Source: an uncultured Ilumatobacter sp.
GTDB lineage: Bacteria > Actinomycetota > Acidimicrobiia > Acidimicrobiales > Ilumatobacteraceae
Direction: 5' to 3'
DNA: 64,000 nucleotides
NCBI GenBank assembly: GCA_938091165.1
Contig: CALKNK010000009.1
Coordinates: forward strand, 1-64,000
Shown here: piece by piece, positions 44,692-53,658 of the stretch
Layout: each line of letters starts with the position of its first letter
Numbering within the stretch: position 1 is the stretch's first letter
Made by a program: the position numbers and the translations under genes
The notes under the pieces: model-generated
The model's input: only the letters and a program-made list of their open reading frames with translations
The model's database searches: none
Told to the model about the DNA's origin: nothing

Positions 44692-46518
44692 CTATTTTGC
44701 GTACAACGAATCAATTTCGTCGGCGAACGCTGCGAGGACGCCTCGGCGCTTGAGCTTTGACGTCGGTGTCAGCAGGTCTGTATCTGGCATCCATTCGTCG
44801 CCCAGTACTTTGACCTTCTTTACGGCCTCTGCGTTGTTGAAGCCTGCCATCGCTTCGACGAGGCCCGCATTGATTTCGGCAATCACTTCTGGGTTCTCAG
44901 CTAATGCAGCCATCGTTGCAGCATCGCCCTCAACGCTGTGCTCAGTTGCCCACGCTGCGGATGCATCCGGATCAAGGACGACCAGTGCAGCAACGAAAGG
45001 TCTTTGCTCGCCGATCGCGCACGCTTGGCCCACCAGCGGGATCATTTTGAGTGCTGCTTCAAGGTTGGCCGGGCTGATGTTCTTGCCACCCGCAGTGATG
45101 ATCAACTCCTTTTTGCGATCAACGATCTTGAGGTAACCCTCGTCATCCATGATCCCAATGTCGCCAGTATGCACCCAGCCTTCGTCGTCGATCGACTCTG
45201 CAGTCTTGTCAGGAAGTCCAAGGTACCCTTCAAACATGTTGCCGCCCCGCGCGAGCACTTCACCATCGTCGGCAATCTTCATTTCGACACCGACTGCGGC
45301 TTGGCCGACGTAGCCAGGCTTTGCTGCAGCGGACCAAGAAATCACGGCAGTGGTTTCACTCATGCCATAGCCCTCGCTGAGCGGTACACCAATGGTGCGG
45401 AACCACCCAAGAATTTCGGCAGGGATGGGTGCCGCGCCGGAGATTCCGATTTCGACCTGGTCAAGGCCGATCAAACCACGGACGGGTTTGAAGCCGACCT
45501 CATCGAGGAAATTCCAGGTCGCAACCTCTTCCTCGGTTGCCTTCCCCCGAGTCATTTTCTCCATGATCGGTGTCGCAGCAGCGATCGCATCGTTGAACTG
45601 TTGCTCCTTGTCAGGATCGGCGGAAATCGCTGCTGTGACCCCGGCATACATTTTTTCCCAAACACGGGGAACGCCGATAAAGACGTTCGGCTTGCTCTCA
45701 CGGACCATCGCCGGCATCTGTGACGTCTCGGGACAGCAGAAAACCTTTGTGGCGAAGTCAAGCATGTAGTAGTGGCCAAGAAGACGCTCCATCACGTGAG
45801 CCATCGGCAGATACGAAACGTGGCGCTTGCCTGCGAAGTCTTGGATGTCGGTCTGGTCGCGCATCGACTGGCCGACGGACTCAAGCGTCCACGCAACGTT
45901 TCTGTGGCTCAGCATGACGCCTTTCGGCGGTCCGGTCGTGCCGGAGGTGTAAATGATGGTGGCGACATCATCGAGAGAGGCAGTCTCTGCCTCCACTGCG
46001 AGGTCGACCGGCTCGAACGTCATCAAGTCGCCGAATTTCAACACATCGTCGGGAGTTGCTGCCGTTGTCTCGATAAGCGCAATGTGTTTGATCGTCGAAA
46101 GATTTTCGCGCACTGACTCGAAGCGCTCTAGAAAGCCGCTGTCTTCGAGAATTGCAACCGAGGCGCCGCAGTCGTTGACCAGGTATTGGATTTGATCGGG
46201 AGCCGAAGAGTTGTAGACCGACACCGGGGTCGCGCCGCAGAACAGCACGGCGATATCGAGGGCGTGAAATTCCTGGCGGTTGCGAATCATCATGACGACC
46301 TTGTCGCCGCGACTCACGCCCAGGTCTTTCAGCGCAGCGGTTAAACGAGCGACGTCAGCAGCCATCTCGTTGAGGGTCTGAGACGCCCATGTGCCGTCTG
46401 AAGTCTTCCAGTTCAGGACTTCGACGTCGCCATTTCGTTCGACGTTCTTCAGAAACCGCTTCGGAAGGTTCTGTCCGGCAATACGGTCGTTGAGATCCTG
46501 GCTGGTAACAGTGGTCAT
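44692..46518 (-). CDS. Long-chain acyl-CoA synthetase (FadD15-type)
   Basis: A 608-residue AMP-forming ligase. P-loop TIIYTSGTTGPPKGVMLSHRN, then HVSYLPMAHVMERLLGHYYML and ISGAAPIPAEILGWF, SEGYGMSETTAVISW, HTGDIGIMDDEGYLKIVDRKKELIITAGGKNISP. This pattern is the long-chain fatty acid group. It supplies fatty acyl-CoA, which could also feed the OleA reaction; that link is inference. ATG 46518 is taken; an ATG two codons earlier is possible. Confidence 0.9.
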   Translation of the reverse strand: MTTVTSQDLNDRIAGQNLPKRFLKNVERNGDVEVLNWKTSDGTWASQTLNEMAADVARLTAALKDLGVSRGDKVVMMIRNRQEFHALDIAVLFCGATPVSVYNSSAPDQIQYLVNDCGASVAILEDSGFLERFESVRENLSTIKHIALIETTAATPDDVLKFGDLMTFEPVDLAVEAETASLDDVATIIYTSGTTGPPKGVMLSHRNVAWTLESVGQSMRDQTDIQDFAGKRHVSYLPMAHVMERLLGHYYMLDFATKVFCCPETSQMPAMVRESKPNVFIGVPRVWEKMYAGVTAAISADPDKEQQFNDAIAAATPIMEKMTRGKATEEEVATWNFLDEVGFKPVRGLIGLDQVEIGISGAAPIPAEILGWFRTIGVPLSEGYGMSETTAVISWSAAAKPGYVGQAAVGVEMKIADDGEVLARGGNMFEGYLGLPDKTAESIDDEGWVHTGDIGIMDDEGYLKIVDRKKELIITAGGKNISPANLEAALKMIPLVGQACAIGEQRPFVAALVVLDPDASAAWATEHSVEGDAATMAALAENPEVIAEINAGLVEAMAGFNNAEAVKKVKVLGDEWMPDTDLLTPTSKLKRRGVLAAFADEIDSLYAK

Positions 46519-46563
46519 CAGCACATTCTCGCACGACGGTCACGCTTTGCAAAAGTTGGCTAT

Positions 46564-47436
46564 TTACACCTGAAGAAACGCGGCAACGGCGTCCGTAAAC
46601 ACGTCGTTTTTGTCGCCTGCGATCATATGCGCAGCATCTTTGACGTCGACGTAGCGGGCGTGTGGGACCATTTTGAGAAACTCGTCAACCTCGTCCTGAG
46701 TCACTAGGTCTGAGAGCCGCCCGCGGACCAACATTGTCGGCATCGTGATTCTCCGAGCGATCGTCACAAGTTCTTCATGATGACGGTCGCGAGCATGTTC
46801 TGAGCTAGCGCCAGATCGGACGCTCAGGAAGGCCGGATCCCAGTGCCATCGCCATCGTCCGTCCTCACTGAGACGGAGGTTCTTGGCGAGGCCCGACAAA
46901 TCCTTGGGCCGCGGTCGATGTGGCTGGTATTCGGCAATCGCATCAGCGGCTTCCTCGAGATCGACAAAACCCTCGTCAGCTTTAGCAGCCATAAACTCGA
47001 GGATGCGGCTGACGCCCTTCGCTGCGGGCCGAGGGGTGATGTCGACCAGCGTCAGCGACGAGAACCACGACGGAGCTGCATCGACGACGTGTAGCCCAGT
47101 CATCCCGCCGAGCGATGCTCCGACCCAGGCGATGTGTGCTGTCAAATTGTCGCGACGAAACCACTCGGCAATGCGCAGTGCATCATTGCAGTACGCGCCC
47201 ATCGAATAGTCACCGTCAGGCGCCCAAGTCGAATCTCCATGACCTCGTAGGTCAATTGAGGCCACGCGGTGTCCACGAGCTGCGAGGGTAACGGCTGTGC
47301 CGCCCCATGAGTGCCGGGTTTGGCCGCCGCCGTGGGCGAGGATCACGGGCGTGGCGTCCCCGGGCCAGTGGTCTGCGACGATGAACTGGTTGCTGCCGGT
47401 AGCGATGCGAATGGTCTCGGGCGCTGAATGCGTCAC
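46564..47436 (-). CDS. Alpha/beta hydrolase
   Basis: The 290-residue enzyme has HGGGQTRHSW (oxyanion HG), nucleophile elbow VGASLGGMTGL, an acid in VRGRLSDLVT and the final His in DAAHMIAGDKND. No signal peptide. The substrate is unknown; epoxide-hydrolase- and esterase-like proteins share this form. GTG 47436 overlaps the stop of the upstream crotonase (GTGA), so both are co-translated. Confidence 0.85.
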   Translation of the reverse strand: MTHSAPETIRIATGSNQFIVADHWPGDATPVILAHGGGQTRHSWGGTAVTLAARGHRVASIDLRGHGDSTWAPDGDYSMGAYCNDALRIAEWFRRDNLTAHIAWVGASLGGMTGLHVVDAAPSWFSSLTLVDITPRPAAKGVSRILEFMAAKADEGFVDLEEAADAIAEYQPHRPRPKDLSGLAKNLRLSEDGRWRWHWDPAFLSVRSGASSEHARDRHHEELVTIARRITMPTMLVRGRLSDLVTQDEVDEFLKMVPHARYVDVKDAAHMIAGDKNDVFTDAVAAFLQV

Positions 47437-48197
47437 GTTTGGCGAGATTCGTTCGGGTCCCAGGTGGGTCGCTGCTTCTCGCGAAAGGCTTGCATGCCGA
47501 CCTTCGCATCGGGTCCCAGGAACAGCTCATTTGACAGACGCTCCATATCGGCGAACGCAGAGTCGCGGTCCATCATCGGAACTGAACGGAGCAGGGCCTT
47601 GGTCTCGCGAACCGCCCGAGGTGCGCCAGCCTTAATGCCAACCACCAGCGCCGCTACCGATGTTGCGACATTGTCTGTGACATGAGTTACCAGGCCAATC
47701 GCTCTGGCTTCATCTGCACCGAACTGCTCGCCGGTCAACATCGCCGCTGCGATCTTGCCGGACGGTACGCGCCGCAAAATTGGGACTGAGATTATGGCTG
47801 CAGCGACGCCGATGCGTACCTCAGTCAGGGCAAACGTCGTGGCGCTGTGTACTACGACTAGGTCGCAGGATGCCATCAGCCCGATTCCGCCAGCCCGGAC
47901 GGCACCATCAACCGCAGCAATCGTCGGCCGCCCCGTGTCCATCAAGCGTTTGAGAACGCTCACCATTGGACCAGAGTCCGGTGCGCCGTCGGATCGTTCC
48001 TTCAGGTCGGCGCCGGCGCAGAACGCTGGTCCTTCGTGACGGAGCACGATGGCCCGGGCCCTGGCTTCTTCCGCAACATCGATACCGGCGTGTAGCTGCT
48101 CGAGCAAACGCTTCGAAAGCGCATTGCGGTTGTGCTGCGAGTCGAGCGTGATCGTGGCGACGTCGTCGACGATCATCGTGTGAACCAATTCAGCCAT
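47433..48197 (-). CDS. Enoyl-CoA hydratase/isomerase (crotonase family)
   Basis: A 254-residue crotonase-fold protein with the oxyanion segment GPAFCAGADLKERSDG and VDGAVRAGGIGLMASCDLVV. Of the two Glu used by true hydratases, the first position is Gly (GGIGLMA) while the second remains (ALTEVRIG), so an isomerase or other crotonase reaction is as likely. It is not MenB, because the DNAP-type MenB signatures are absent. It pairs with the overlapping alpha/beta hydrolase. Confidence 0.85.
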   Translation of the reverse strand: MAELVHTMIVDDVATITLDSQHNRNALSKRLLEQLHAGIDVAEEARARAIVLRHEGPAFCAGADLKERSDGAPDSGPMVSVLKRLMDTGRPTIAAVDGAVRAGGIGLMASCDLVVVHSATTFALTEVRIGVAAAIISVPILRRVPSGKIAAAMLTGEQFGADEARAIGLVTHVTDNVATSVAALVVGIKAGAPRAVRETKALLRSVPMMDRDSAFADMERLSNELFLGPDAKVGMQAFREKQRPTWDPNESRQT

Positions 48198-48276
48198 GCG
48201 CCGAAGGTAGTCCCCGTCGCAGATCTAACCCTGGTTGGGCTGATCAACGAGAGGCATTTCGCGTACGCTGAGAAGC

Positions 48277-49359
48277 GTGACTGAACTTCGCAACGACTTT
48301 CCTGCAGGCGTGCTCACGGGCGAGGCGGTGAGCCAGGTTTTTGCATTGGCGAAAGATCAGCGGTTTGCCCTTCCCGCAGCGAACTGCATCGGCACCAACT
48401 CAATGAATGCCGTCATGGAGACTGCGGGAAAGCTCAATAGTCCGGTCATTATCCAATACTCGACCAGTGGGTCGGCATTCGTCGGGGGTAAAAACGTCCC
48501 CGTGGAGTCCAACCGTGCGTCGATCTTGGGCTCGGTCGCGGGAGCCAAGCACGTGCAAACGTTGGCCGAAGCCTATGACGCTCGGGTGATTCTCCATACC
48601 GATCACTGTCCGAAGGCGAAGCTTCCGTGGATTTCGGGGCTACTTGACGTTGGTGAAGAGCACTTTGCAGCAACCGGAACGCCACTGTTCAGTTCCCACA
48701 TGCTTGACCTATCGGAAGAGCCGATGGAGGAGAACCTCGACATCTGCGTCGATTATTTGAAACGAATGACTCCGATGGGGATGACCCTCGAGATCGAACT
48801 CGGCATCACAGGTGGCGAGGAAGATGGCGTCGATAACTCCAATGCGAATCCCGAGGACCTCTACTCCAAGCCCGAAGAGGTTGCGTACGCGTACGAGCGG
48901 CTAGCGGAAGTCAGCCCGAATTTCACGATCGCCGCAGCGTTCGGCAACGTGCACGGTGTCTACAAGCCAGGGAATGTGAAGCTCACGCCAACGATCCTCC
49001 GCGATGCGCAGTCGCATATCGCCGAGAAGCACTCAACTAAATCAGACAAGCCAGTCAACTTCGTGTTCCACGGAGGCTCGGGCTCGACGGCTGCTGAGAT
49101 TGAAGAAGCACTGAGCTACGGCGTCGTCAAGATGAACATCGACACCGATCTCCAATGGGCCTTCTGGGACGGGATCCGCAGGTACGAGTCCGACAAGCAT
49201 GATTATCTCCAGGGCCAGCTCGGTAACCCTGGCGGAGCCGACGCGCCGAACAAGAAGCACTACGATCCGCGTGTTTGGTTGCGGTCTGGTGAAGTGAGCT
49301 TTGTTGGCCGCCTGGAGCAAGCTTTCCGAGAGCTCAACAACGTCGACACCCTCGCCTGA
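48277..49359 (+). CDS. fba: Class II fructose-bisphosphate aldolase
   Basis: A 360-residue zinc-dependent aldolase of glycolysis and gluconeogenesis. Zinc and catalytic motifs: VILHTDHCPKAKLPW, LEIELGITGGEEDGVDNS, FGNVHGVYKPGNVKL and the phosphate loop VFHGGSGSTAAEIEEAL. YGVVKMNIDTDLQWAFWDGI is typical of the class IIA form. GTG 48277 is divergent from the crotonase gene (79 bp). Confidence 0.94.
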   Translation: MTELRNDFPAGVLTGEAVSQVFALAKDQRFALPAANCIGTNSMNAVMETAGKLNSPVIIQYSTSGSAFVGGKNVPVESNRASILGSVAGAKHVQTLAEAYDARVILHTDHCPKAKLPWISGLLDVGEEHFAATGTPLFSSHMLDLSEEPMEENLDICVDYLKRMTPMGMTLEIELGITGGEEDGVDNSNANPEDLYSKPEEVAYAYERLAEVSPNFTIAAAFGNVHGVYKPGNVKLTPTILRDAQSHIAEKHSTKSDKPVNFVFHGGSGSTAAEIEEALSYGVVKMNIDTDLQWAFWDGIRRYESDKHDYLQGQLGNPGGADAPNKKHYDPRVWLRSGEVSFVGRLEQAFRELNNVDTLA

Positions 49360-49366
49360 GCGGCAG

Positions 49367-50404
49367 ATGCCCGCTCGAATTCCGGAGATCGATTTAAGTC
49401 CCCTTCGCGGCACCGAAGACGAGCGGCGAGCGCTCGCAAACAAGCTGACAGCGGTGTACCACGACATCGGTTTCGCTGTGCTGGTCAACCACGGCCTACC
49501 GACCGGCTACCTCGACACCATGTTCGCAATGATGGCTCAGTTCTTTGCGCTGCCCGACGCACAGAAGCTCCTCATCGACAAGCGTGAATCACGTCACTTC
49601 CGCGGTTGGGAAGCAGTCGGAACCGAATTTACAAACAACCGGCCCGACGTACGCGAACAGATCGACATTTGGTCAGAACGGCCAGCCCTCGCTGAAGATG
49701 TCCTGCCTGCGTATCTTCGGCTGCTCGGTCCGAACCAGTGGATGCCCGATCATGTCATCCCAGACCAGAAAGCATTGACACTCGACTGGTTCAATCGGCT
49801 CGGAACCGTTGCTGATGAAATTCTCAGCCTCTTCGCACTCGGGCTTGGACTCGGAGCCGACCACTTCCAAACTGCGTTTGACAAGAACTCGATGTCGCTC
49901 ATGAAATTCATCAGCTATCCACCGACTCCCGAAGGGGCGGCCGGAGTAAACGCTCACCACGATACGGGATTCGTTACCTTGCTGGCGGCAGGACCGACGC
50001 CGGGTCTTCAAGTGCTCGACCCAACCGGAGACTGGATTGATGTACCGGTGGTACCGGATTCGTTTGTGCTGAACATCGGTGAAATGTTGCAGGCGATGAC
50101 GGGGAACTATCTCGTCGCCACAGCACATCGGGTCATCACGAGCGAGCCGCGTATGTCAACCGCTTACTTCCACGGCCCGTCGCTTCACACAGCGCTAGAT
50201 CCAATCCAGCTCAGCCCCCGATTCATCGATGCTGTGGCAGGTAGCGAACGTCACCGCTCGGCTGGATTCATGACGACCAAAGAGCAAACGGCGGCCGGAG
50301 TACGCGACATGGGCAGCACAAACCGCACCAACACCTACGGCGAGCAACTCTGGAACTACTTCGCCAGGAGCTACCCGGACATGATGCAAGCCCATTACGG
50401 CTAG
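49367..50404 (+). CDS. Isopenicillin-N-synthase-like Fe(II)/2OG oxygenase
   Basis: A 345-residue oxygenase of the plant-like 2OG family. The N-terminal DIOX_N region (IPEIDLSPLRG ... IGFAVLVNHGLP) precedes the iron site: VNAHHDTGFVTLL gives His and Asp, VATAHRVI the distal His, and RMSTAYF the Arg-x-Ser for 2-oxoglutarate. The substrate is unknown. ATG 49367 lies 7 bp after fba. Its TAG overlaps the TAG of dinG on the opposite strand within the palindrome CTAG. Confidence 0.86.
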   Translation: MPARIPEIDLSPLRGTEDERRALANKLTAVYHDIGFAVLVNHGLPTGYLDTMFAMMAQFFALPDAQKLLIDKRESRHFRGWEAVGTEFTNNRPDVREQIDIWSERPALAEDVLPAYLRLLGPNQWMPDHVIPDQKALTLDWFNRLGTVADEILSLFALGLGLGADHFQTAFDKNSMSLMKFISYPPTPEGAAGVNAHHDTGFVTLLAAGPTPGLQVLDPTGDWIDVPVVPDSFVLNIGEMLQAMTGNYLVATAHRVITSEPRMSTAYFHGPSLHTALDPIQLSPRFIDAVAGSERHRSAGFMTTKEQTAAGVRDMGSTNRTNTYGEQLWNYFARSYPDMMQAHYG

Positions 50405-52314
50405 GAGTTGCGGATGGTTTCCAGAAACTCGACAACGTCGCTTCGGTGCCGCGTGCGCCTCATTGGTGGTAAAGCCGACACGATGTCCCAGCGATAACGG
50501 GCTTTGCCCAGTCGTGGGTCCATAACGGCAACGACGCCTTTGTCGGCTGAAGTTCGAATCAGACGCCCGCAGGCCTGCGCCAACATCATCGATGCACGTG
50601 GAATGTCAATCTGGCTGAACGCCGCGGGACCAAGGAGATCGCGCCGAGCGGACAACAGCGGATCGTCGGGCCGTGGAAAGGGGATCCGATCGATGACCAC
50701 GAGCGAAAGGGTTCTGCCAGGTACATCGACACCTTGGAAGAGTCCGGCAGTAGCGAACAGGCATGTTTCTTCGGAATCGGTGAACGCTTTGACAAGGGCA
50801 GGTTTGGGCAAGTCGCGCTGAGTTAAGATCGGGACGCCAAGACGACTCTTCATCTCGTCGGCTGCTTCGTCCATGGCCCGATAGCTCGTGAATAACGCCA
50901 GAGTCCGCCCGCCTGCTGCATTGATTAACGCCTCGAGTTCGTCGTTGGCCTTGTCTCGGAAGCCGGCAACGTTCGGGTTGGGCAGGTGAATTGCGTTGTA
51001 CAGCAATGAGTTTGCTTCGTAGTCGAACGGGCTGCCGACATCGGCAATTTCTACTTCACTCATCTGCATGCCGACTCGTTCTGCGAGCGACGATGGGATT
51101 GTTGCACTTGTGAGGATCGCCGTTCGCTTCGACCAGACCCCTTCGGTCATGGTCGGTCCGACGTCGAGCGGCGCAATCTCAAGCCGCGGTGATTCGCTTG
51201 AACCTGAGACAAATGCGACGTGGCCTTGTCGACCCTCAATGGCTAAGTCGAGCTGATTAATCGAGCGGCCGGTCATAGTTTGAGCCCGCAGCATGCGCTG
51301 CTTGGCATCCTCGTTCTTTGTGTTGATGGCGATCAGCGTGTCGTTGACCTCACCAAGTCGAAGACGGGCATCCGTCAGGACTTCCTGAATTTCGTCTGGA
51401 AGCGGAGCGGTCAGCCGTTTCCCGACCTCGTCGCCGAGTGCGTCCCTCAGACCTGTCCCGATCTCGGCGATACCACCGGTGAGGCTGGGGTCCGTGATGA
51501 TTTTGCCGACGACGCCTGACAATGCGGTAAAGCGCCCGGGTGAAACCTCGACACCGACCGTGTCGCTCATCGTGTCCTCAAGAACATGGGCTTCGTCAAA
51601 AACGACAACGTCGTGATCGGGAAGAATGGCGTCATCGCTCGCCACGTTGAGTCCGTACAAATAGGTATTGACTACGATGACGTCGGCTGCGGCGGCCTGC
51701 CGTCGTGCTTGCTCGGCAAAGCATGGATCACCCAGCGGGCATTTGTCCGCCCCGGGACATTCGTCGCTGCCGACGCTCACGGATCGCCATGCGTTGTCAG
51801 ATGGTGACCAGTCGAGTTCGGCTTGATCGCCGGTCGCCGAAGTGCCAGCCCATTCCGCGACTTTCTTGATCTCAGCCTGGGTGGCTACAGCCAACGTGTC
51901 GAGTTCGAGTTGACTCTGCTCGCCGCCGCTCATCTCTTTCAACCGCTGAAGACAGACGTAATTGTTGCGGCCCTTCAGCACAGCGAAGTTGAAGTCGGCG
52001 TCTAGATGCTCGGCCAAAAACGGTAGGTCTTTTTTTGCTAGCTGGTCCTGCAAGGCCTTAGTAGCAGTGGCCACAACCACACGTTTCCCACCCGTAATTG
52101 CCGGGACAAGGTAGGCGAGAGTCTTGCCGGTTCCCGTTCCCGCTTGGACTACGAGGTGCTTGCCCGTCGCGATCGATTGCTCAACAAGACGAGCCATTTC
52201 GAACTGGCCTGGGCGGTCTTCGGCGTTATCGAGGGCAGCGGTGGCGCAGGCAAGTGCTACGACAGCCTCGGTGGGTTCGGACGGGGCTTGATTGAGAGAT
52301 GATTTGTCAGTCAT
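50401..52314 (-). CDS. dinG: DinG-like ATP-dependent DNA helicase
   Basis: A 637-residue XPD/DinG-type helicase. Walker A is AGTGTGKTLAYL, the DEAH box is VVFDEAHVLED, and an iron-sulfur cluster is suggested by four Cys: NYVCLQRL and CPGADKCPLGDPC. The C-terminal motor ends with QACGRLIRTSADKGVVAVMDPRL. DinG enzymes unwind DNA, RNA-DNA hybrids and G-quadruplexes. The ATG overlaps the uppS stop (ATGA), placing dinG downstream of uppS in one transcript. Confidence 0.9.
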   Translation of the reverse strand: MTDKSSLNQAPSEPTEAVVALACATAALDNAEDRPGQFEMARLVEQSIATGKHLVVQAGTGTGKTLAYLVPAITGGKRVVVATATKALQDQLAKKDLPFLAEHLDADFNFAVLKGRNNYVCLQRLKEMSGGEQSQLELDTLAVATQAEIKKVAEWAGTSATGDQAELDWSPSDNAWRSVSVGSDECPGADKCPLGDPCFAEQARRQAAAADVIVVNTYLYGLNVASDDAILPDHDVVVFDEAHVLEDTMSDTVGVEVSPGRFTALSGVVGKIITDPSLTGGIAEIGTGLRDALGDEVGKRLTAPLPDEIQEVLTDARLRLGEVNDTLIAINTKNEDAKQRMLRAQTMTGRSINQLDLAIEGRQGHVAFVSGSSESPRLEIAPLDVGPTMTEGVWSKRTAILTSATIPSSLAERVGMQMSEVEIADVGSPFDYEANSLLYNAIHLPNPNVAGFRDKANDELEALINAAGGRTLALFTSYRAMDEAADEMKSRLGVPILTQRDLPKPALVKAFTDSEETCLFATAGLFQGVDVPGRTLSLVVIDRIPFPRPDDPLLSARRDLLGPAAFSQIDIPRASMMLAQACGRLIRTSADKGVVAVMDPRLGKARYRWDIVSALPPMRRTRHRSDVVEFLETIRNS

Positions 52315-52988
52315 GCGTCGAGCAGCGCAAGTGCTTTGTCGAGTTCGATTTCGCCGAAGTCGGGCCAGGCGGTGTCGGTGAAGTGGATCGCCGCTCCTGC
52401 TGCCTGCCAGAGAAGGAAATTCGACACTCGACGCTCACCGCTAGTCCGAATGACGACATCGACTGGTGGGAGGTCGGGTAAGTACATGTGTTGGCTGATC
52501 GTCTCGGGCGTCGGTCCAACGGCAGTGGACCTAGCACCCTCGACGGCCCTTATTAATTCGGCTCGGCCGCCGTAATCGAAGGCGACCGTTAGTGTCATAC
52601 CGGTGTTGTCAGCGGTGTCCGTAATCGCTTTATGGATTGCCCTCTGTACGTACTTCGGGGTTCGGGCTTCGCGCGAATCGAAGGGCCGGCCGATCCACTG
52701 GATTCTGACGTTCAGCTCATTTAGTTCCGCAACACGACCGAATAGCTTCTCGTGGAGGCCCAAAATGTGCCGCACTTCAGGCCGAGGTCGCCGCCAATTC
52801 TCCGTCGAGAAGCCGAACACGGTTAGCCAGCCAATGTTGCGCTGGACTGCGACTCGAACGAGCCGGGCAAGGTTCTCTTCGCCTTCGGTGTGGCCTTCGG
52901 TGCGAGGCAACCCGCGGCGACCCGCCCAGCGTCCGTTGCCGTCCATGATGCATGCGACGTGAATGGATTGGTGAGCATCGGTCGACAC
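52311..52988 (-). CDS. uppS: UppS, cis-prenyltransferase lacking the C-terminal RxG tail
   Basis: The 225-residue protein makes undecaprenyl diphosphate for cell-wall carriers. All active-site motifs are present: MDGNGRWA with catalytic Asp16, VFGFSTENW (about 57-64), and DVVIRTSGERRVSNFLLWQ (about 177-194). The usual C-terminal extension ending RERRFGG is absent: the protein stops soon after FTDTAWPDF (203-211), at LDKALALLDA. The downstream frame has no room for it because dinG starts there. The RxG element normally reaches into the partner subunit's active site. A neighbouring paralogue carries it. GTG 52988 is the preferred start. Confidence 0.9.
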   Translation of the reverse strand: MSTDAHQSIHVACIMDGNGRWAGRRGLPRTEGHTEGEENLARLVRVAVQRNIGWLTVFGFSTENWRRPRPEVRHILGLHEKLFGRVAELNELNVRIQWIGRPFDSREARTPKYVQRAIHKAITDTADNTGMTLTVAFDYGGRAELIRAVEGARSTAVGPTPETISQHMYLPDLPPVDVVIRTSGERRVSNFLLWQAAGAAIHFTDTAWPDFGEIELDKALALLDA

Positions 52989-53058
52989 GTTGAGCACCGT
53001 ACCTGTCCGATGTGCTGCGAGCCGCCACATACGGCGACGGACGTGGAAGAATAAGGGA
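52989..53058. promoter_or_regulatory. Divergent promoter gap between uppS and its paralogue
   Basis: A 70-bp gap separates the two opposed GTG starts, so transcription of the two cis-prenyltransferase-like genes is likely driven from this short region. No clear -10/-35 can be chosen. Confidence 0.4.
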
Positions 53059-53658
53059 GTGGCCGTCAACTTTGCCTCTTCGCTTTTGCCTCTGGCAAAG
53101 GAAGCTGACAGTTCCGACTCGACGCGCCAGTTCCTCCGTCACGTGATGGTGGTAGGCGGCACGCTGCGCGAGTGGAATGACCTTGGCGATCAGCGGTGGG
53201 CGCATCGAGTCGAGACATTGGGTGCGATTGTCAGCCAGGCCGGTGCGTCGTACCTCACCCTGCGGGCCTTCGAGTCGGGCGATGCTGCTGCGGCACAAGA
53301 CTGGTGGGAGCGTCAGATCGACAACTGCCAGGTCATGATCGACCCATGCGGCGACGGACGCGACCGCTTCGCCACAGCTATGCGGCGGCTTGATCCGGCG
53401 GACCCGGTCAATGAAGCAACGGTTGCCGAGGTGCTCTACGCCCCCGCTGACTGTGAACCTGACCTGATCCTTGTGCTCGGTGAGCCCGATCGTCTCCCGC
53501 CGTCATTGGTGTGGGAGTTGGCATATGGTGAGCTGGTCTTCGTCTCGGTGAGCTGGGATGAACTCGTTGCAGATCATGTCGTCGACGCCATTGCTGACTT
53601 CGCGCAGCGTGAACGGCGATTCGGAGGTCTTAATGAGACCGACGAATCAATCGGATGA
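53059..53658 (+). CDS. Degenerate UppS-like protein with RxG tail, probable partner subunit
   Basis: This 199-residue protein aligns with cis-prenyltransferases over its length but has lost catalysis. RHVMVVGGTLREW (27-39) lines up with HVACIMDGNGRW of the neighbour, with Gly34 in place of the catalytic Asp. YLTLRAFESGDA replaces YLTLFAFSTENW, and PDLILVLGEPDRLPPSLVW replaces the RTSGE..SNF motif. The C-terminal part is well conserved: ELVFVSVSWDELVADHVV and a perfect RERRFGG (184-190). This matches non-catalytic NgBR/Nus1 subunits. GTG 53059 has AAGGGA directly before it, an unusual spacing. recO overlaps its stop (ATGA). Confidence 0.8.
   Translation: MAVNFASSLLPLAKEADSSDSTRQFLRHVMVVGGTLREWNDLGDQRWAHRVETLGAIVSQAGASYLTLRAFESGDAAAAQDWWERQIDNCQVMIDPCGDGRDRFATAMRRLDPADPVNEATVAEVLYAPADCEPDLILVLGEPDRLPPSLVWELAYGELVFVSVSWDELVADHVVDAIADFAQRERRFGGLNETDESIG

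Noticed and set aside
44938..45723. 261-codon frame on the plus strand within the acyl-CoA synthetase
   Set aside because: Antisense shadow of a well-supported ligase.
47433..48197. MenB candidate because of nearby men genes
   Set aside because: It lies 12 kb from the men genes and lacks MenB signature motifs; crotonase family only.
53059..53658. Reading the UppS-like gene as a decaying pseudogene
   Set aside because: The frame is intact over 199 codons, the C-terminal half including RERRFGG is well kept, and it is coupled to recO; loss is confined to catalytic motifs.
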